From Planctomycetota bacterium (lineage in GTDB: Bacteria; Planctomycetota; UBA8108; UBA1146): a DNA stretch of 36,787 nucleotides. Location of the stretch: assembly GCA_028825265.1 (NCBI GenBank), contig JAPKAM010000016.1, positions 1 through 36,787 on the forward strand. The letters are read 5' to 3'. Both the position numbers and the translations under genes were made by a program. Below are positions 16,109-24,401 of the stretch, in pieces; within the stretch, counting starts at the first letter, position 1; each line of letters opens with the position of its first letter. The notes beneath the pieces are model-generated. The model ran no database searches. It saw nothing but the letters and a program-made list of their open reading frames with translations, and was not told the origin of the DNA.

Positions 16109-17293
16109 CTACCGGCACGGTCGAAGACTGGGGAAACCGGTCTCCTGATCGAACCCCAGTTGGAACTCTCCGTTGAGAAATCCGACCACCTTGGTGCCGA
16201 ACATCTCTCCGCGCCAACCCCTCAACAGGGAGTGATCGGCTTCGACCAGGTTGCCGGCGAAATGATCACGAACCAGGTTCTCCACATCCACGCCTCGAGC
16301 GACCAGTGGAGGAGCGATTCGCGCGGCTCGGCAGAGAGCACGCAGAGCAGAGGTCGAGAGTTCCAGAGCGGCTTCTTCCTGAGGCTCCAGTCTTCGCCTC
16401 TTGTCGAGAATCGGTAGATCTTCCTCGGCGACATCACGACCTCGCTGGACCGATGCCAGCAATGCGGAGCAATGACGTCGCAGATCCCTTGGATCGAGCC
16501 CCCGTATTTTCTCCAGTCCTTCTTCATCTCGAGGGGCACGACGTGCCACTTCGACCAGGATTTCATCGGGCAGTATTCGACGCCGAGGTCGATCCTTCGT
16601 CTGCGCTTCCGTTTCACGCCAGTGGAATAGTTCCATCAGGATCGCCATGCCGCGCTCTTTCAGTGTTCCGGCACGTTTCACCTTCCGAACACTCGTTTCA
16701 AGCAACGGACGATAGGTGGTCTCCTGGTCATATTTCTTCATCTCTTCGAGAGCCCACTTGATCCTCCCCTCCGACTCCAGCATCTCGGTCAGGCGATCAT
16801 GAATCGGCAGCAGGTGCCTGACATCATCGATGGCGTAGATCTCCTGTTCTCGGGTCAGGGGACGCCGGAGCCAATCGGTCCAAGATTCGCCCTTCTCCAC
16901 CACCACATCGAGCAATTGCCCACAGGTCGCGGCATAGGACGGCTGGAGTCCGAGTCCTAGAAAAGCTGCGGCGATCTGAGTATCGAAAATCGCCCTGGGA
17001 ATCTGATCGGAGAGTTGCTCGAGGATTTCTAGATCCTGGGAACCCGCATGGACCACCTTGATCACGGAAGGGTCGGAGATGGTCTCGATCAAAGGAGTCA
17101 GATCGACATCGCCGAGTGGGTCGATGAGAGCGAGGTCAGTCCCCACCGCAATCTGGATCAACGCCAACTGTGGGTAATAAGTTCGCTCCCGGATGAACTC
17201 GAGATCGATGCCGTATCGACCATCGGTCGTCGCTTTCTGCATCCATTGAGCCAGTATTTCAGATTCCTGGATATACACCCTGGTGCTCCTCAT
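16109..17293 (-). CDS. rnd: ribonuclease D (DEDDy 3'-5' exonuclease with HRDC domain)
   Basis: The product is about 394 aa from ATG 17293 (AAGG five bases upstream); an ATG four codons earlier (17305) is also possible. The exonuclease domain shows D-x-E in GIDLEFIRER (D30, E32), the second aspartate in VHAGSQDLEIL (D87), and the DEDDy Tyr-x3-Asp in YAIDDVRHL. An HRDC-like domain follows (ILPDEILVEVARRAPRDEEGLEKIRGL, about 240-270), and a second, weaker one may lie near the C-terminus, as in E. coli RNase D, which trims tRNA 3' ends. The start lies 35 bases inside the end of the kgd-like gene, so the two are probably cotranscribed and translationally coupled. No functional link between them is obvious. 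Confidence 0.92.
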   Translation of the reverse strand: MRSTRVYIQESEILAQWMQKATTDGRYGIDLEFIRERTYYPQLALIQIAVGTDLALIDPLGDVDLTPLIETISDPSVIKVVHAGSQDLEILEQLSDQIPRAIFDTQIAAAFLGLGLQPSYAATCGQLLDVVVEKGESWTDWLRRPLTREQEIYAIDDVRHLLPIHDRLTEMLESEGRIKWALEEMKKYDQETTYRPLLETSVRKVKRAGTLKERGMAILMELFHWRETEAQTKDRPRRRILPDEILVEVARRAPRDEEGLEKIRGLDPRDLRRHCSALLASVQRGRDVAEEDLPILDKRRRLEPQEEAALELSTSALRALCRAARIAPPLVARGVDVENLVRDHFAGNLVEADHSLLRGWRGEMFGTKVVGFLNGEFQLGFDQETGFPSLRPCR

Positions 17294-20200
17294 CACTGCC
17301 TTCATCGGCGAATGCTCGTTCGATTAGATGGGCTTGTTCCGCTTCGTGAACCGCCTTCGATCCGCTGGCAGGGCTGGCGCTCCAAGCTCTCCCGATGAAT
17401 CTTACCCGACGCCCCCCCCCGAGGAATCCCCCGTCACGATCTCTCAGGAATGACCATGCGCCCATATTTCTCGGCTCGTCCTGGATCCATCTCACGTCGC
17501 AACTTTTTGGCAAGTCAGCCAGTACCGCCTGAATATCATTGCGGGGAAATGGGTACAACTGTTCCAGCCGCAGGATCAAAACATCATTTGCAGACCGTTT
17601 CTCACGCTCCACCAGTAGATCGTAGATGACCCTACCAGAAGCGATCAGGAGCGTACGGATTCCATCTCCTGGAACACCATCGACGATCGTTTCTTGGAAT
17701 TTATCAGCGGTAAAGTTGGCGCGAGTACTCCTCGCAGCAGGGAGTCGAAGCAAACTCTTGGGTGTCAGAACCACCAGCGGCTTCCTCTTTGGCTCATGAA
17801 CCTGGCGTCGCAGGATGTGGAAGTACTGAGCAGGGGTACTGGGTTGCACCACTCTCATATTGCCTTCGGCACAAAGTTGCAGGAATCGCTCCAGGCGGGA
17901 ACTGGAGTGTTCGGGCCCCTGTCCCTCATATCCGTGCGGCAGCAACATCGTCAGACCAGAGCTCTGATTCCACTTTTCCTCGGAACTGGAGATGAACTGA
18001 TCGATGATGACCTGCGCACCATTGCAAAAATCTCCGAATTGAGCCTCCCAAATGGTCAATGTTGAGGGCCTCTGGAGGCTATAGCCGAATTCGAAGCCGA
18101 GCACTCCGAACTCGGAAAGAAGACTATCGTAGACTTGGTAACTTCCCTCTGAATCGGGAAGGTGCTGCAGCGGAACATGCAGGGTACCGCGATTGCCATC
18201 CCTCAGCACGCTGTGGCGCTGACTGAAAGTTCCCCTGCCACAATCCTCTCCGGAGAGTCGAATCGACGTTCCCTCGCGCACCAGAGAACCAAAGGCGCAC
18301 AACTCAGCGAGACCCCAATCGATGGCGCCTCCGCGAGCCAGTTCCAACCTACGCTCGAATTGCTTCTGTAACTTCGGGTGCAAATTAAATTGGTCGGGAG
18401 TTCGAGTCACCTCTGCCAGCAACAGATCCAGTTCTGGAATCGGAATCGAGGTATCCACAGAGGGTACCGCAATGCCCTCCGTCTCCTCCAGATCTGGACG
18501 AACCTGCGCAGAGGTTCTTTCGGTCAGACTCGCCTTCACCTTCTGAAGTGAGCCATCGAGTATCGACTGAAACTCTCCCAGCATCTGCTCGGCGGTTTCG
18601 ATGTCGATCTCACCTCTGGCCAGAAGACGCTCGGTCGTGAGTTTGCGGACCGATCGATGCTCCTCGATGCTCCGGGTGATCATTGGTTGCGTGAACGAGG
18701 GTTCATCTCCCTCATTGTGCCCCCAGCGCCGATACCCGATCAGATCGATGAAAACATCCTTGCCAAAACGAGTTCTGTACTCGAATGCCAGCCCGATCAT
18801 CCGGACCGCCATCTGTGGGTGATCGGCATTGACGTGGAAGACTGGAGCCTCGACCGTCTTCGCCACATCGGTACAGTATCGAGAGGAACGACCATCCTCG
18901 GGCGAAGTGGTGAATCCGATCTGATTGTTGATGACGACATGGATGGTGCCCTGGGTGGTGTAGCCCGGCAGTTGTGACATGTTGAGGGTCTCGTAAGTGA
19001 CACCCTGCCCAGCCAGCGCCGCATCCCCATGGATCAGCAAGGGAACCACCGATCCGCAGCGTCCACGATCATCCTGAAGCGCTCTGACCATTCCCTCGAC
19101 CACCGGTCCCACCGATTCCAGATGACTGGGATTGGAAGCCAAAGTCACCTTCACCGGGTTTCCACTACGACCCCGATGGAAACCCTGGGCTCCGAGGTGA
19201 TACTTCACATCGCCTGAGCCTTCCGGGTTTTCCATGTCAAAATCTTCAAACTCTTCGAAAACCTGCTCGAGAGGTTTGCCGAGTATGTTGACCAGAACAT
19301 TGAGTCGCCCCCGATGAGCCATGCCGATCATCACATCCTCGACACCCACGGTAGAACACGCGTCGAGTAAGGCATCGAGGGCTGGAATCAGAGACTCACA
19401 ACCTTCGAGACTGAATCTCTTGTGTCCCACGTAGCTGGTATGAAGAAACTTCTCGAATGCTTCTGCTTCGTTCAACTTTCGCAGGATGTGCAACTTTTCT
19501 TCGAGATCAAGAGGAGCCGAATTCTCGTTCGCCTCCATCTTCTGCTGGAGCCAATCGCGCTCGACTGAATCCGAAATGTAGGAAACTTCCACACCGACAT
19601 ATCGAGTGTATGTCCGTCGTAAAATGTCCAGTATTTCACGCAATTTCCTCGGTTGTTCCTGGCCGCCAACTCCGCCGCAAATGAATGAACGATCCAGATC
19701 CCAGATGCTCAGACCATAACTAGACAGTTCCAGTTCCGGGTCTGGAGCGGGGCTGTTTCCGAGGGGATCCAGATGTGCCATACGGTGCCCTCGCGAACGG
19801 TAAGCCTCGACCAGTTGTAGCACCTTGGCCTGGCGATATTCCGGTGAGTTTCCGTCGACGTTAGGCTCATCCTCATTCGATTCTTGCGACCAACGATAGG
19901 GTTCGTGTGGAACGTCGAGTTGTTCAAAGACCAGCTCGTAGAATCGATCATTCCCCAGCAAGAGTTGTTCGACGGTCGCCAGGAACGCGCCCGACTCAGC
20001 ACCCTGAATGACCCTGTGGTCATAACTACTGGTCAAGGTCATGACCTTGGATAGACCCAGTCGGCTCACGACGTCATCCGCCATTCCGGCACAGGAAGGG
20101 GGGTAATCGATGGCGCCGATCCCGATGATGGCCCCTTGGCCCGTCATCAGTCGAGGCACCGACATGCTGGTCCCGAGCATTCCAGGATTGGTGATGGAGA

Positions 20201-20951
20201 CCGATGTATCCTCGAAGTCGGCGAGAATCAGTTTGCCGCTACGTGCTCGGCTGACGACATCATTGAAGGCCGCCAGGAACTCACGGAAATCTAGTTGACC
20301 AGTATCCCGCAGGTTAGGAACCACCAAGGAGCGGGCGCCTCTTCGCTCCACATCGACTGCAATCCCCAGACGAGTCAACGACCGCACGATCCGATGGGGT
20401 TCACCAGAAATCCGTTGAAATCCATGATTCATTCCGGGGTGACTTCTCAAAGCCTTGACGATAGCCCAGGCGATGAGATGGGTGAACGAAACCTTGCTAC
20501 GAGCCCAGGCCACCTGGTGTTCATTGACAATTTTGCGGTTCTCTTCGAGTAGTCGCACCGCAAGGGTTCGAACCGTGGTCGCAGTGGGAACTTCGAGACT
20601 CTGTTCCATGTTCTCGACGATGCGTCCGGCGATCCCCTTCAGCGGAACCGATGATTCGTGTTTCTGAACATCCGGCTTCTCGGTCTTGGGGATTTCCCGG
20701 GTGGTGGTCGGAGGTGTGGATGTCAGTTCCGGAGTGGAGTGTGTCTCCGCAGGAAGCCGCGAAAAGGAACCGGTGCCCACCTGAGACCCTGGTGACGGAT
20801 CCTTAGTCGATGGACCACGATGGGTGAGACCCTGCTGAGGTTGATAGTCGACGAAGAACTCCTGCCAAGCTGTGCTGACACTGGTAGGGTCCTTCTTGAA
20901 CTGCTCGAAGAGCGCATCGACATATCCTGAATTTGATCCGAAGCGGTCCAC
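17259..20951 (-). CDS. kgd: Kgd-type 2-oxoglutarate dehydrogenase/decarboxylase with fused E2-like succinyltransferase domain
   Basis: The 1230-aa product starts at a GTG with a strong GGGAGG five bases upstream. The layout is that of actinobacterial Kgd/OdhA (about 1220-1230 aa). Residues 1-40 are the short SucA-like tail (SGYVDALFEQFKKDPTSVSTAWQEFFVDY). Residues 41-100 are a Pro/Thr/Ser-rich linker. Residues 105-335 are an E2 catalytic domain ending in SSYDHRVIQGAESGAFL with the active-site histidine. Residues about 375-1210 are the thiamine-diphosphate E1, with MIGMAHRGRLNVL, DVKYHLGAQGFHRG, IHGDAALAGQG, INNQIGFTTSPEDGRS, GYRRWGHNEGDEPSFTQP and LLPHGYEGQGPEHSSSRLERFL. No lipoyl domain is present, so it must work with a lipoylated partner encoded elsewhere. 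Plain SucA lacks the E2 part and is about 930 aa. It lies behind an ECF sigma gene and overlaps rnd. Its leader contains two inverted repeats. Confidence 0.93.
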   Translation of the reverse strand: MDRFGSNSGYVDALFEQFKKDPTSVSTAWQEFFVDYQPQQGLTHRGPSTKDPSPGSQVGTGSFSRLPAETHSTPELTSTPPTTTREIPKTEKPDVQKHESSVPLKGIAGRIVENMEQSLEVPTATTVRTLAVRLLEENRKIVNEHQVAWARSKVSFTHLIAWAIVKALRSHPGMNHGFQRISGEPHRIVRSLTRLGIAVDVERRGARSLVVPNLRDTGQLDFREFLAAFNDVVSRARSGKLILADFEDTSVSITNPGMLGTSMSVPRLMTGQGAIIGIGAIDYPPSCAGMADDVVSRLGLSKVMTLTSSYDHRVIQGAESGAFLATVEQLLLGNDRFYELVFEQLDVPHEPYRWSQESNEDEPNVDGNSPEYRQAKVLQLVEAYRSRGHRMAHLDPLGNSPAPDPELELSSYGLSIWDLDRSFICGGVGGQEQPRKLREILDILRRTYTRYVGVEVSYISDSVERDWLQQKMEANENSAPLDLEEKLHILRKLNEAEAFEKFLHTSYVGHKRFSLEGCESLIPALDALLDACSTVGVEDVMIGMAHRGRLNVLVNILGKPLEQVFEEFEDFDMENPEGSGDVKYHLGAQGFHRGRSGNPVKVTLASNPSHLESVGPVVEGMVRALQDDRGRCGSVVPLLIHGDAALAGQGVTYETLNMSQLPGYTTQGTIHVVINNQIGFTTSPEDGRSSRYCTDVAKTVEAPVFHVNADHPQMAVRMIGLAFEYRTRFGKDVFIDLIGYRRWGHNEGDEPSFTQPMITRSIEEHRSVRKLTTERLLARGEIDIETAEQMLGEFQSILDGSLQKVKASLTERTSAQVRPDLEETEGIAVPSVDTSIPIPELDLLLAEVTRTPDQFNLHPKLQKQFERRLELARGGAIDWGLAELCAFGSLVREGTSIRLSGEDCGRGTFSQRHSVLRDGNRGTLHVPLQHLPDSEGSYQVYDSLLSEFGVLGFEFGYSLQRPSTLTIWEAQFGDFCNGAQVIIDQFISSSEEKWNQSSGLTMLLPHGYEGQGPEHSSSRLERFLQLCAEGNMRVVQPSTPAQYFHILRRQVHEPKRKPLVVLTPKSLLRLPAARSTRANFTADKFQETIVDGVPGDGIRTLLIASGRVIYDLLVEREKRSANDVLILRLEQLYPFPRNDIQAVLADLPKSCDVRWIQDEPRNMGAWSFLRDRDGGFLGGGRRVRFIGRAWSASPASGSKAVHEAEQAHLIERAFADEGSDEEHQGVYPGI

Positions 20952-21004
20952 CAGGACCTCCCCCCGAGGCAGAGTGCCGGCGATGATCGAGCCGGCTGCG
21001 TCAA

Positions 21005-21019
21005 GTTCGCCTTGCGAAC
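21005..21019 (-). promoter_or_regulatory. 6-bp hairpin in kgd leader
   Basis: GTTCGC-CTT-GCGAAC is a perfect 6-bp inverted repeat with a 3-base loop, 53 bases before the kgd GTG. Together with the 8-bp repeat at 21035-21065 it fills much of the 149-base gap between the sigma gene and kgd. No T-run follows it on the minus strand, so it reads as a leader hairpin or a protein site, not as a terminator. Confidence 0.4.
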
Positions 21020-21034
21020 CTGAGATGGGATGCT

Positions 21035-21065
21035 AGGTCTCCAGATGAATCGGTCAAGGAGACCT
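21035..21065. promoter_or_regulatory. 8-bp inverted repeat between sigma gene and kgd
   Basis: AGGTCTCC (21035-21042) and GGAGACCT (21058-21065) are perfect inverted copies separated by 15 bases. The arm spacing, centre to centre, is about 23 bases. That fits either a dimeric regulator site or an RNA stem-loop in the kgd leader. No T-run follows on the minus strand, so it does not look like the sigma-gene terminator. Confidence 0.45.
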
Positions 21066-21100
21066 GCAGCATGACGCCCAAAAATAATCCAGGAACTCTC

Positions 21101-21823
21101 CTACGGAGCCTCGTTCGGTCCGGAATTTCCAGTTCGCATCGTCTCGGCCAACTTTTTTAGACGTGCGATCGCTCTGCTGTGGCGGCGGCGAGTCGTATCG
21201 ACATTGATGCTGAGACGCCTGGCGACCTCCTCGTATCCCATGTCTTCCTCATCGATCCATCGCAATAGATCTCGATCGTCATCTCCGAGCATGTCCAAGC
21301 AGTTCTGAAGTAAGTTCAACGCTTCCTGCCTGTGGAGTCCTGCAGAAGGAGACGAAATTGATGCGGCCAGGTTGCCGAGAGGATCCAATGACTGACTGGC
21401 TCCAGCCAGCATCGCTCTTCGTTTTTCACGCCGAGGATCTCGTTTCTGGGCGAGTTCCTTCTCGATCAATCGATTGAGGTTATTGAAGGTGACCGTCTTG
21501 AGCCAAGCACGAAACGCAGGCAGTCCTCGAACCTCGAACCCGTCGCGAAGTTGGTACACGTCGAGAGCGGCTTGTTGCAATACATCGCTCGGATCGATTC
21601 TGCGTCGTAGGTCGACTCCCAATCGATCCTCGACTCGACGCCGCAATTTCGGAAGTTCCTCCGCCAGCAGGCGTTCGAATGCCGCTTCGTCACCATCTGC
21701 AAATTGCTGAAGCCATTCGACGGAACTGACCTCGAGATCCTCTGCTGCTGCAGAGCCTTGGTTCCCCTCATTCGGAACCGGTTTCTCAGCACCGTCTGAA
21801 TCTACTGGATCTTGGGCTGTCAT
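21101..21823 (-). CDS. ECF-type RNA polymerase sigma factor, planctomycete kinase-associated type
   Basis: The product is 240 aa from ATG 21823, where GGAGG lies five bases upstream; the ORF track uses a GTG two codons earlier inside that site. After an acidic N-terminal tail of about 30 residues, region 2 is recognisable in WLQQFADGDEAAFERLL to RRRIDPSDVLQQAALDVYQ and AFRAWLKTVTFNNLNRLIEKE. Region 4 is in LGDDDRDLLRWIDEEDMGYEEVARRLSINVDTTRRRHSRAIARLKKL, a helix-turn-helix for the -35 element. The middle (REKRRAMLAGASQSLDPLG) resembles sigma factors usually paired with Ser/Thr kinases in Planctomycetota, and here a kinase is divergent 70 bases away. The kinase may control the sigma factor by phosphorylation; that is inference. 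No anti-sigma factor gene is present. It is followed by kgd on the same strand. Confidence 0.9.
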   Translation of the reverse strand: MTAQDPVDSDGAEKPVPNEGNQGSAAAEDLEVSSVEWLQQFADGDEAAFERLLAEELPKLRRRVEDRLGVDLRRRIDPSDVLQQAALDVYQLRDGFEVRGLPAFRAWLKTVTFNNLNRLIEKELAQKRDPRREKRRAMLAGASQSLDPLGNLAASISSPSAGLHRQEALNLLQNCLDMLGDDDRDLLRWIDEEDMGYEEVARRLSINVDTTRRRHSRAIARLKKLAETMRTGNSGPNEAP

Positions 21824-21870
21824 GAGCACCTCCGGTGCGTCATGATATCGCAGGCTTGATCAAATTTCAC

Positions 21871-21888
21871 ACTCTCCTCCCGGAGAGT
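21871..21888 (+). promoter_or_regulatory. hairpin covering the kinase ribosome binding site
   Basis: ACTCTCC-TCCC-GGAGAGT is a perfect 7-bp stem with a 4-base loop. The right arm contains the GGAG Shine-Dalgarno of the kinase (82-85 of this block), eight bases before its GTG start at 21894. Folded, the RNA would hide the ribosome binding site, so translation could be limited by this structure. The sigma-gene start codon lies only 47 bases away on the other strand. The structure is seen directly; the regulatory effect is inferred. Confidence 0.55.
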
Positions 21889-21893
21889 CGCAC

Positions 21894-24401
21894 GTGACCC
21901 TTTGGAGCAGCCATTTGTCCCATAACAGTGATTCTGACCCCGAACCGGAACTGGATCCTCTGTCCCCAGCGGAGATTCTTTTCGCCCGACTGCTCGGCGG
22001 AACGCAATCGATCGGAGCTGCGGTCGATCATGCAGCACGGGAGAACCCGGCCATTGCGGGAGAGTTACAGCACCATCTACAAGAATACCAACGGCGCAGA
22101 AACGAGCGGTTGGCCCGAACCGAGATGCCAGCCAATCCAAACTCGGATGCGTTGGCAGAGCGATTGCTCGATCGATACAGCGAAGATCTCGATCTCAGCA
22201 ACCCCCTCGAATCTGGCGACTCCGTACCACTGATCCCTGAGTTGGAAGGGAGATACGATTTCCTCGAGGAAATCGCCCGTGGAGGAATGGGAGCCGTGCT
22301 CAAGATTTCAGATCCGGTGTTGCAGCGAGAACTGGCGATGAAGGTAGTACTGGGAAACAAGGCGGGCGATGCACCTCCGCAGCGATTGAGAAGATTTCTT
22401 CGTGAGGCTCGTGTGACCGCCCAACTTTCTCATCCGGGCGTCGTTTCGGTTCACGAGCTCAACAGCGATGCCGATGGCCGATTCTACTTCACCATGGATC
22501 GAGTGCTGGGACAGGAGTTGCGAGACTTCATCCGATACGCACGAGATGGCACTGCCGGCTGGGACCGCAATCGCTTGCTGGAAGTTCTGCTGAAAGTGTG
22601 CGATACGCTGGAATATGCTCACTCGCGTGGGATTGTTCATCGCGATGTCAAACCAGCCAACATCATGGTGGGACAATTCGGTGAGGTTTATGTGATGGAC
22701 TGGGGACTGGCGAGGATTCTCGCCGACATCGAAGATGAGCCTCTGGAAGATGTCATCTCCGATTCTCTCGCCACATCCCAGGGAGGATCGACGGTCATCA
22801 CCCGAGATGGTTCGGTGGTGGGCACCCCTTCCTACATGTCTCCAGAGCAAGCCAGCCCGGAAGATGGTACGATCGGCCCTTGGACCGATGTCTACTCCAT
22901 CGGTGCATTGTTCTACGAGATTCTCTCGGGCAGCCCCCCCTACCGTAGCGGCGATCTCGCCCTACCCGGGCACAAGGTCCTGAGGCTACTGCAAAAAGGA
23001 CCCCCGATAGATATTCAGGAAAAATCTCCGGAGACCCCGGATGATTTGGCCAACATCTGTCGACTGGCGATGCAACGTAACCCAGCGGATCGCCCTGCCA
23101 GTGCTGGTCAGATCTCGACCCTACTACGCGATGTACTTCGTGCTCGTGCCGCTGTAGCCGAAAACGTCGAGAAGGCACAGGTACTGGCGAAAAGATCGAG
23201 AGAAATGACCCAGTTCTTGACCGACCTGTTCTTGAGTGAATCGGGCGAAAACCCATCACTGCATCGCATCAGTGCTCATTCACTACTCGACCAGGGCGCT
23301 CAAGATCTTCTTTCCGGAATGGATGAGCAACCGCAGACCCGAGCGTCGCTGCTCAGTTCGCTCGCCTCCATCCTGCTCGAAACTGGTGCAGCAGAACGAG
23401 CCACCGAGTTGCTGCAAGCAGAAACAAAACTACGAGACGATCACCCCTTCTGGACCTCCCAGGAGCGTGTCGATGCGTATCGGAAACTGGCCAGGGCCCA
23501 CCAACGACTGCGGCGTCTTTCCGAGGCGGAGGAGGCGCTGCAGAAGGCGCTCGAATCGGTTTCACCCGAGTCTCCCGCTGCCAACGTCGAGGAAATTCAG
23601 CACGAACTGGCAGAGTTACTCAATGTCAGAGGAGATCATCCCCAGGCTGAAGAAATTTGTCGGGATCTGCTGGTGAGCATTGCGGCACAACCAAAGATCA
23701 ACCAGGTGCCCTACATGATCACGTTGGCACAGGCGATCACATTGCAGGGATACCCTGAAGAAGCTCGAGATCTTCTCAACCAGATCATCGAACTGGTAGG
23801 AGATGAGCATCCCGAACAACTGGCGACCGTCCTGCTCCACCGTGCAGGAACCATTCTTGAACTGGCTACCGGGGAAGCCACCCAACAAGATCTCGAAATG
23901 GCACTGGTGGATCTGACTCGATCGGTCCAGTTGCAGACCCAATTGCGGGGGGCACGCTCTGACCACACTTCACGACACTTGCGAGCGCTGGCGTGCTGCC
24001 AGCAACGCTGCGGCGATCTGCAAGCAGCGGAACAAAGCGCACGAAGCGCTCTGATGTCGATCCGGCAGTTGCACGTGATCCACCACCCACTCTGTGCACG
24101 ATCCTATGCACGGCTAGCCTCGATCCTGCTCTGCTCTGGCCAGACCATGGAAGCACAAAAACTAATCGAAGAGGCGGACATGACCCTCCGAACCGGCCAA
24201 ATCACAGCCGATTTTCAGTTTAGCACTCTGGAAGCAAGAGTCCGGATCCATGCTCTCGCGGGGCGGCAAAAAGAGGCGTTTCAACTACTGGAAGAACTGG
24301 ACCGTAGAGGTGGCGAACTGCCCGCCGCACGTCTGAAGCGTCGCAAAGATCTCGATCAGATCTGCTCCGAGAGTGGGATGACATCGAGTTACGAGGAGTA
24401 A
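21894..24401 (+). CDS. Hanks-type Ser/Thr protein kinase with C-terminal TPR array
   Basis: The 835-aa product starts at a GTG (GGAG eight bases upstream). Residues 1-115 are an acidic lead with a helical segment. The kinase domain spans about 121-415: glycine loop IARGGMGAVLKI, catalytic lysine in LAMKVV (K149), IVHRDVKPANIMV with catalytic aspartate 251, DWG at 269-271 replacing DFG, and activation-segment end GTPSYMSPEQA. All key residues are present, so it should be active. DWG is frequent in planctomycete kinases. Residues about 420-835 are helical TPR-like units (for example RLRRLSEAEEALQKALESV, GDLQAAEQSARSALMSIR). I see no membrane helix, so it should be cytosolic. Divergent from the ECF sigma gene. 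Its stop overlaps the convergent M42 peptidase gene by 13 bases. Confidence 0.93.
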   Translation: MTLWSSHLSHNSDSDPEPELDPLSPAEILFARLLGGTQSIGAAVDHAARENPAIAGELQHHLQEYQRRRNERLARTEMPANPNSDALAERLLDRYSEDLDLSNPLESGDSVPLIPELEGRYDFLEEIARGGMGAVLKISDPVLQRELAMKVVLGNKAGDAPPQRLRRFLREARVTAQLSHPGVVSVHELNSDADGRFYFTMDRVLGQELRDFIRYARDGTAGWDRNRLLEVLLKVCDTLEYAHSRGIVHRDVKPANIMVGQFGEVYVMDWGLARILADIEDEPLEDVISDSLATSQGGSTVITRDGSVVGTPSYMSPEQASPEDGTIGPWTDVYSIGALFYEILSGSPPYRSGDLALPGHKVLRLLQKGPPIDIQEKSPETPDDLANICRLAMQRNPADRPASAGQISTLLRDVLRARAAVAENVEKAQVLAKRSREMTQFLTDLFLSESGENPSLHRISAHSLLDQGAQDLLSGMDEQPQTRASLLSSLASILLETGAAERATELLQAETKLRDDHPFWTSQERVDAYRKLARAHQRLRRLSEAEEALQKALESVSPESPAANVEEIQHELAELLNVRGDHPQAEEICRDLLVSIAAQPKINQVPYMITLAQAITLQGYPEEARDLLNQIIELVGDEHPEQLATVLLHRAGTILELATGEATQQDLEMALVDLTRSVQLQTQLRGARSDHTSRHLRALACCQQRCGDLQAAEQSARSALMSIRQLHVIHHPLCARSYARLASILLCSGQTMEAQKLIEEADMTLRTGQITADFQFSTLEARVRIHALAGRQKEAFQLLEELDRRGGELPAARLKRRKDLDQICSESGMTSSYEE

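Noticed and set aside
17259-20951. Ordinary SucA 2-oxoglutarate dehydrogenase E1
   Set aside because: The E2 catalytic domain at about 105-335 and the total length of 1230 aa require the Kgd-type fusion.
21081-21102. Terminator of the sigma gene (T-rich ATTATTTTT on the minus strand)
   Set aside because: The stem before it is only four base pairs (AGGA/TCCT), too weak to call.
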